Assembly: GCF_040183065.1 (NCBI RefSeq)
Contig: NC_091127.1
Span: 21,683,891 to 21,747,890 of the forward strand
Origin: Periplaneta americana
Taxonomy: Eukaryota > Arthropoda > Insecta > Blattodea > Blattidae
DNA length: 64,000 nt
Reading direction: 5' to 3'
Shown here: positions 51,101 through 60,392 of the stretch, piece by piece
Layout: each line of letters begins with the position of its first letter
How positions within the stretch are numbered: position 1 is the first letter of the stretch
Notes under the pieces: generated by a model
The model's input: only the letters and a program-made list of their open reading frames with translations
Database searches by the model: none
Told to the model about the DNA's origin: nothing
Position numbers and translations under genes: made by a program

Positions 51101-54100
51101 AGGAGTAACGGCACTGTACACAGAAATGTGAAAGGCCATCACAACCGATGCAAGCTGGTGGAATAAATATTATTTCATATATGGGTGTATAGTAAATAAT
51201 TTCATATAAGCCTTTAGTATGATAGTTCAAGAAAAGAAACTATAAACGAGAATTTCATTGGCAATGTGTGCTAAACTCTTGCAAAATATGTGAATCATAT
51301 AATGAGAAAGCATGTGTTATTTTTACATCTTGTCTTGCATAGGACACTTTTTAATGTAGTTTTATTCAGGTTACTACAACCTCAATCAGGTTTGACCTGA
51401 CAAGTGGTCTTCAACTTGCGACTTACACTATGAACCTTATAAAGTTTTTAAAAATTGTAACAAATATCTTGCACATCACCTGGCATACCTAACAGACAAG
51501 TACAAGTGGTTGTAAATATATTTATGTAGTTGGATATTCTGTGCAGTGGTAAGACAGTTAACAACACTCAACAACGTCACTACATCTGCTTACCTCATGT
51601 ACCTCTGCTTCAACCAGACAATGTCTAAATAAATTACAAATGAAAAAAATAAACAAAATTCATCCACTTTTTTAATTCTTCTGACTCAGCATTAACTGGT
51701 TTCTGGAAAACTAACTTCATTAATGTCTCCTTACCTGTACAACAATTTGTAGATCTGTTTTTCTTTATCGTATTGTTTTTTGGAAAAAAAAAAAAATACT
51801 CGCACAGTTGAGATTACTTCTTAGCCTAACTACAAAGTAGAAAAACTACTACTGAAAGGAACCATGTGCAATAAGAACTAAGTTACATCGTCACCGATCG
51901 GCAGCCTGCATCGCATTCTCCTCTTTTCAGAGGCTCTTACATCTGCATCAAAGCACAGTGTGTTAGTCTATTCAGCTTATATCATCTAATTTCATGTTTG
52001 CCTCAAAAACTCCATTACAATTCCAGTATTCATTTTAAAGTTTTGGACCACAGACCAAAAACCGTGATCGAGCACGCATTTACCAGCTCCACAGTATGAA
52101 ATACAGAAGATAATGAAGTTTTTAGTGCAAACAGAGACAATTACCTTGTAGAACTCTGCTGGGTTGCTCGGCATGGAAAGGTTGCAAATCTTTGGGAGAA
52201 CCTAGAGACAGTTATTTGTAACTACGACTAACAATGAAGACATTTTGAACAGTACCGATCCGAGTGGTGGAGAGCTGGAAACTGAGACAAGGGGCTGGTG
52301 GGCGGGGTGCTGGAGGGGATTACCAACCTGTGGAGGATGGAGGTGGGGGGGGCGGAGGCATGAGTTGCTTGTCGCGCTCGGTGCTTCGACCGCCAGTCTG
52401 TTGCTGTTGGGATGTCGCTTGGTTTCCGGCATTCACCTGTGGCTGCTGCTGCTGTTGCTGCTGCTGCTGTTGTTGGGGCTGTTGCTGGGGCGATGGCTGC
52501 TGTTGCCCACCCTGTTGGTGCTGCTGGCGCTGTTGCTGGTTAAGCTGCATCAACTCTTCAACACTGAGGGCGAAACCACATACATTCAACAAAAAAAAAA
52601 AAAAAGTGTACGTATTATCGCACCATGGGGACTGCTTCAACTCGCTCCTGAGCTCTTTATGTTTGCAAACGACTATGAATGACTACTTTACACTGCCTGA
52701 AAACAGAATTTACAAGTTCAAAGTTATTATCTTAGCATTTATAATTTTTAAGTGCTTACATATCTTATTAATTCAAAGTTTTAAAAATGTTAAAAAGTTT
52801 AGTACATTCAATTTAATGTGCATTTAATTCAAAGAATGCTAATAAATTATTATACAGAGCTATAAAAAAACTTTGCAAGTTATTTGAAAATAACAAACAG
52901 AACTGTGATCCGAGCTATGTTACCATTCTGATGGCCTATATAAATAGCATTAATTGGTACCAATTTGGTTGGTTGATTTTCAATGTCGATCATTTCACAA
53001 TGAAGTCACTGGCTTAAATGATATTTTGTTTCGATTTGCGCATCTCATAAACAGGTACCATTGTTATACTCAGAAGGCTGTGGACGAATGAAATGTTCTA
53101 AATTGACACATTCTCGTTCATTTTCACCAGAAGGCCTCATAATTAATGACCAATGGTTGCAAAGAATGAGAATGGCGTAGTGGTGGGCATGAACATAGAA
53201 TTTTGTTTTTATTTCCTTATTTATGAGCAAAGGAACATTTGGACAGAATTATGCAATAACAGACCAACTGACAATTTGAAAAAAAAATGAGATATTTGCA
53301 TAAATCTATTGATGGCAGGCTAATTTAACTCGGAAAAATTCAAGAATGTGATATCTGAATTTTGCTGCTATTTATAAGCAAAAAATAGTTTATTGCATAA
53401 AATTAATTTATTTATTTTGCTTTGAAATATTAATTCAACTACTGGTCTCTTACTAAAAATCGGTTAACCCTTTTTGGTATTATCTGTGCTATTTTTTTGT
53501 AATAGTATGAATGTTATAATACTTTTTGCATAAAATGTTTTATAAAAAAACAGACTTACTTCAATGGCCAATATCTCGAAACAGGTTTTTGGCGCTTGGT
53601 CTGTTATTGCGTAACTCCGTCCATTTAACCTTCAATAAATCTTTTATAAGGAGCCAATGACTTTATTTCTTCATCCAAAGGAAGCCATATTTTCGATTCT
53701 CTTTTCCATAAAAAAATTAATTTGGAGGTCCAGAGGTTTTTTTTGGGGGGGGGGTCTAATAAAGATAAGTGTCCTGAAATATATTTCAGAAAACGTGACT
53801 AATATCATTAATAAAATATGAAATTTGCAGAACCTTGAAAAGCAAACTTAATATCGTGAGAAAGCACGTAAATCAATCTGAGAGATCCACTTATCCAAAA
53901 ATATGCTAAATGAATGAGAGAAAGCTGGCATTCTATGTCTAAACTATTTTTTTTTTTTTTCCTTTCTATACTTACATTTTTAACTTAAAAAGTCCACTAT
54001 GATCCAGGCATCACATACGGTGTATTTTAAAGTAAAAATTACACCTACATAAACAATAGACACCACCAAATTCTACAAAGCACAATTTGTGACTATTAGT

Positions 54101-57100
54101 ACATTTCCCCATTTTCATGCCTAGTAAATGAGAACAGCATTACTGGATGTCTGCAGAATTTGTTTTCAACAGCTAACACAGTTCTGTTCACAACAGCAAG
54201 TGGTTATAATAATGTATGAGCATTCTGTTAACAGTGGCTGTAGTTATAGCTTATTAAAGTATTACAGTTTGTGAACTACGAATTACTTCTAATGCTACTA
54301 ATAGAGAGCAAAGAACACTTTGAGTGGCATTTCAAATTGAAAGCCCCCATGTGAAAATGTTATTAATATTAATGTATCAACAGCAACTTGAATTTCATCC
54401 AAACTAATATGATTTTGTATTTATGTTCCCAAGTGTACTTGTACCTAATTACGATTATTTGTAATTTATATATAAAACACTCTTTCCTGCTGAAAGAAAA
54501 AAAAAATAATACAAATAGTACCTCAACATTTTAGGGTTTTTAAAAACTATGAGATACTCTTCTCTGCATCTGGAACAGTGTTTCACGACTTGTGACACTA
54601 TATCAATATCAAATGTATTATAGCTGTGATACGTCGTGCACCGGAGTTGTCCGCTGAACTGTAACAAAGCAAATGATCAACTTCTCCTCTCAAACCATGC
54701 CTACCACAAACACGTCACTAACGTAATATACAAGACCAAGAGACCTGACAACAGATCTCACATGCCCGAATCCAAGTTACTCTTAACAGAAAGAGAAACA
54801 AAAAAAAAAAAAGGAGCATAGCAATAAACTAAGCAAAACAGTTGTATTACTAAATATAACAGCTTTAAAGGGAAGAAAGTAGCAACAAACTGCGGAGAAA
54901 GTCTTGGGGTAACAAAGAAAGGCAGCCTGGAAGGAGAATACAAAGAAACATTAGAGGAAGAGGAAGAAAGACACTGCACAGAAAAAACTGGTGCCCCAAT
55001 GCGAGCACGGACTTCATGAATCAGTCTCATCTCGTTTTATATGTTACTTTCATATACTACGCAAAACATACATCACACAATATTTCAACTTACCCCACAC
55101 CCTGTCTGGCATGTTGAACTCCTGTGGAGGGAGGTGGCCCTTGCCCTAGAGCCAAAGTCCGATTGCCCTGCACAGGGAGCACAACGAAAGTTAGGAATGC
55201 CTGGAACATGAATGCTGCACGGTTAACTGAACAGCAAGTACTATGTGTGTCTCACTGCCTGAGCTGAGAACTCCCTAGTGCTTATAGCCACGCCTCTTAG
55301 GTCTGCTCGGACCATCACAGTAGCTTCAGCATGCGGCACGGCAGCATATTACATGTTCTGAAAACATTATCCTATGCTGTTCTACGGGTCTTACTGTTTA
55401 TAATATTGGAGACTATAATAGTGATTACCACTATTATCTCTGATTGCGATTTCCGAAAATGTATGTACACACTATGTCACTCTTCATTCAGTCTGGACAA
55501 CTGCTGAATTACAGTAGAGCAGCGTTTATCAAAGTATGTTGCCGGGATTCCATGAGCTCTATATGGTTTTAAATTTTATTTTATACTTAGTTGATACCAT
55601 AATAGTACATTATGCAACGAGCCTATAATGATAGTAATTAAGACGCGAGTATGTTTGTTTATGAAACGAGTGCAAGCGAGTTTCATAATTTTCATACGAG
55701 CGTCTTAATTACCATTATAGGCAAGTTTCATTACGACTTTTTATGCTCGACCATATTTCTAACTTGAAATTATTCAGAAGTATTCATTTTATTCGCATCT
55801 GACAGAAGATCGGAAGTGACCTTGTGCATAGCTCGTTAATTGTGAGATGTGCGCAGACGCGAAAGTATTGATTTTTTCCGAGGAACAATAATGTCATTGA
55901 CCTTGATATAATTTAGAGAATAACATGAACTAATTTTGATATAACCTGGAAATTGATTTAGGATTGAAAAACGAGATGACAAATTGAATTCATTTGAATA
56001 TTATTTACAATTAACGCTAATTATTATAGTAACAGAACATAACCTTCTGCGACAGTATTGGATTTCCAGCCTCCGTGACGTTTCCCTTGTTGTCTTTTGA
56101 TTGCATATCCGAGAATAATCGAAAACCTGAACTTTAATGAATAGGTGTACTTTAATGACATACAATAAAGGACTGCTACCAGGTGTATAATTACTACATT
56201 TCGGCATGGTCGAGCATAAAAATATATAAAAGTTACGAAAATATGAATCAATAATAATATGAAACATAATAATAATAATAATATTATTATTATTAAACAT
56301 CTAAAACGGAAATTAATACTTATCACTTTCATCATTGTGTGGTGCAGAGCCAATGGAAGAAAGTTTAAGTCATTCTCATTTGCTTGTCATTTTATTATCT
56401 TCCTTATTAGGTACCATCAGGGTTAGCCAAGTAAATTACATGATATATATTTTACGTAAATTACAGGAGTAAATTAATAATTCAGATACTTTCCTATGTG
56501 CTTAAAGATGTTGTGTTATGTTTTTTATTATCGAGGCACAAAATAACATTTTGATCAGTTTTACTTTCAAATTTTGTGAGAATAAAATCAAATTCGTCAC
56601 ACTTCCTATGCAAAAGTCTTCCGCATACTACATGTTGTCTTCAACTTTTATTTTTAAAACAAGATCTTACTAACTTCAAAATCACGGATCATAAACTCTT
56701 ATTGAATGTTTTGGAAATATGCTGTGAACTGAACTTGTCATTCCATCCTTTTAAAATTTCTATACTATTTCAATACAATCACGAACAATCTAACAGTGTG
56801 TAGTAAAAGTCAAATGTGACACCTCTGAGAAAGTGTCCACTGAGTATCAAAAGAACAACAAATTTTGTGTTTTTTCTTTTAATTTTGGCATCTGTGAAGA
56901 GGACAATTCTTCAGTAAGCAGGTAAGGAAAATAAATGAAGTTGGAAAATTCTTTATATTAAGCTTGGGGGGGGGGGGACTTGCTTACTCAAAATTAGCTA
57001 TGAAAATGCATCAAAATCCACAGTTAATTCCCGATTTACCACGAAAATCGTCTGTAGCTGCATTTAGATTGGCAACAGGCCATGATTGTTTGGCCAAACA

Positions 57101-60100
57101 CCTGCATAGAATTGGAATATATCAGTCCCCTAACTGCCCATTGTGCAACTCAAACCAAGAAATGGATTCGGAACACCTCAACATCTGTGCTTCAGTGGCT
57201 GGCCATGATAATATCTTTGAAAAATATTGGAGTGCAAGAGGTGAAATGACTTTATTGTCAAACGCCTGGCATTAGAAAACAACAACAACAAAATTAGCTA
57301 TGAATCAATTGTCATACCTTTCAAAACAATACACTGTAAGACAGTGATCTTGTGTAAAATCCCATAGAACTTATGTTAATAAAAATTCTCACTTTTTCTT
57401 TCCTCCCTCTAATATTCTTGCAATATAAAATGTTTTCAGAATCTACGCAAAGTCTTCCATAGACAAATATTGCGTTTTACCAATGCACATACTTAAAAGA
57501 ATTATGTTTTCACTACAACAGAGTGAGACAGAAGATTTCTTTACACTATTTTCATTGCTGCTGAAGGAATAATTCAAACTCATATTGTCCAACAGCAAGA
57601 AAAACAGTTCAAACAAAAGTACTTCTCAATCAAAAGACATTATTGCTATCTTTCAATACTAAATTAGTTCGAATTAAGTTATACAGGGACATCATTTTAT
57701 TTTTACTAACTTTTTAATATTAACCTGGCTATACCTTTGGATTAATGATTGAGACCCGGAAACACAGTTTGTTACCTCCTTCCACGACTGGAGTTCGATG
57801 GTACTGGCGTAAAATACAAACATATCACTTTACTAGGTATAGGAGGGAAGAAAAGTAGTTCATCCATTTACGTAAAGTAGGAAATATCGCGATTTTGAGT
57901 TTGATAATTTTCATTAAGTTTTGTTTAATCAAAATACAGTACTGTGTTAACAATAAGTGTTTTTACTCACGAACTGAGTTATCCATGCGAACGTATTCAT
58001 TATGCAGTGTATATTATACTGTCTACAGCACATGAGCATACAATATAGAGAATGAAGTTAAATTGAAAAATAATCGTAATATGGATATGTAAATACATTT
58101 TTTAAAATGGTGGCCATTCATTTCGATATAGGCTTCAGATCTTTTGTGCTTATTATCGCACTATAGACTATTGCATCTAATTCCAATTACCAGTTTCGTC
58201 CTTCATACTTAGTAACTCATGTTGAAATAATTCTGTACCTACTCTATAAAAGAATACCTTACGTACTGTAAATTCAGTCTTCATTTCTGCCCAACCCGCA
58301 CAGATAAAATTACTCAGACATGCTATCTACTGTCCGTCCAAGTGGTTATGTCGCAGGATCGTAGAAAGGGGACGAATCACGTGATAGTTAATTACTTAAC
58401 GAGGCCCTTTTATTTAAGTTATTTTAAATAGTTGCATAATATTACGCAGACGTCCAATTAATTCCTAACAGAAATTAATGTTTTCAGAAAAGAGCTAAGA
58501 AAGCCCAGCAGCCCAGCCACTAGTCTTTACAGTGGAGCGAGCAGAAGCAGGTGGGGGAAATCAGGATGCGACGTAGGCAAACAGTCGACAGTACCTGTGC
58601 GAAAATATGATTCAATATTGGAAGTTTTCATCAAGGGAAAAGCGAACATATTTCTGAAACGTACTATAGTCACTCAGTACTGCGGCCTTGGTTCTGTGTG
58701 GAGGACAGTTGGAACTTCGTTAGTAGAAGGGGTGGGAGTGAAGTACATTCAAAAACCCAGGTACAATAAAAGTTGAAGTAAAAATAAAATGATGTCCTGT
58801 ATAACTTACAAATAACATCTCCACAATGAGCCAACCCAGAGCTTGTGTATCAAAAAGGATATGCATTTTGCTTGTACCATATCTGTTATGTTGTGAAAGC
58901 ATTACAATGAACCACACAATGGAAGTATTAAAGACTGCATACATTCTTCTCGAATTATCACAGAGTGAAAAATAATTTGGAACGTTTCATGAAGAATCAA
59001 GCAGGGAATTTCAACCTGTATCAAAAAATCTCATCAGTGCTAAGCAAAACATGTCCCCACCTGGAATCCTTCTTGAGGCTCTTCCCTCTCCTCAGTGAAC
59101 CGTCGCTTCTGCCCAGGTTTGCTCAGTTGCTGCTGTTGTTGTGGTGACTGCTGTTGTGGCTGCTGTTGCTGCTGCTGCTGGGGCTGTTGTTGCTGTTGAG
59201 GAGATGGCTGCTGCTGCAATAACTGTGGAGGGGGTTGCTGTTGCAGAGGTGGTCCTTGCTGCTGCTGGAGTGGTGGTCCTTGCCCCTGCTTCAGCTGTAT
59301 TGCTGCATTTTGATTCTGCATGGGAGGCCCCTGATTCTGAAGCTGAGAATTCTGATTCTGCAATGGCGAGCCCTGATTCTGCTGTTGGAAAGGAGGACCT
59401 TGCTGCAAGTGTGGTCCTTGTGGTGGGGTCTGATTCTGCATAGGAGGTCCTGGCTGCTGCATTCCAGGACCTTGCATTGGCGGCCCCTGCTGTAATGGAG
59501 GACCCTGTCCTTGCATTGGAGGTGCCTGTCCTTGTATTGGAGGTCCCTGAGGGCCCTGGCCCTGTAAAGGAGGACCCTGACTCTGTAAAGGGCCCTGAGC
59601 CTGGATAGGAAGGCCTTGTTGCCAGGGTTGACCTTGGTGTTGCAGGGGATGTCCTTGAGCCTGAAGAGGAGGGCCCTGCTGCAGAGGAGGGCCTTGATTC
59701 TGGACTGGAGGCCCTTGTTGCTGCTGCTGCACTTGAGCATGAATCCCTTGTGGAGCTTGTTGGGGTTCTGGTCGCCCAAATGCTGGATATGTGGCAGGAG
59801 CTGGCACAGAATTCTGCATGTACTGAAATACAGGAAAAATCAAATCCTGAACAATACCAAAACCACTGTAATTTTTTTAGTTGGTTATTTAACGAAGCTG
59901 TATCAACTATTAGGTTATTTAATGACGATGTAATTAGTGATAGTGAGATGTTATTTGACGAGATAAGGCAGAGGATTCGCCATAGATTACCTGACATTCG
60001 CCTTACAGTTGGAGAAAATCTCGGAAAAAACCCAACCAGCTAATAAGTCCAAGCGGGAATCGAACCCACACCAGAGCACCACTATAAACTCAGGTACACT

Positions 60101-60343
60101 TCTTTCCCTATACCTACCAGAAAGCACTAAAAAAAAGTGAACTCAAGAGCTGTAGTCATTCACACGTTATACAGCATTGGTAATGGTATCTCAAGATAAC
60201 TTAGCTAGTGCTCAAAGAAAACTAAGTTTCAGGAATTTTGACAAGTGGAAGTATTTATATTTTCCAGTAGCTGTCAGTGACCGAAATCCTCAGTGAGGCT
60301 TAGTGTAACTAGTTTAAATACCTCCTATACAAAATGTTTATTA

Positions 60344-60392
<49 letters not shown>

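Noticed and set aside
52245-52827. Plus-strand Leu- or Cys-rich open frames opposite the poly-Gln exon
   Set aside because: They are translations of CTG/TGC repeats complementary to the Gln tract.
59141-59997. Long open frames on both strands over the repeat exon (Ala/Thr-rich, Leu-rich and Val-rich)
   Set aside because: They are shadows of the CAG/CTG-type repeat; only the minus-strand Gln/Pro frame has matching splice sites.
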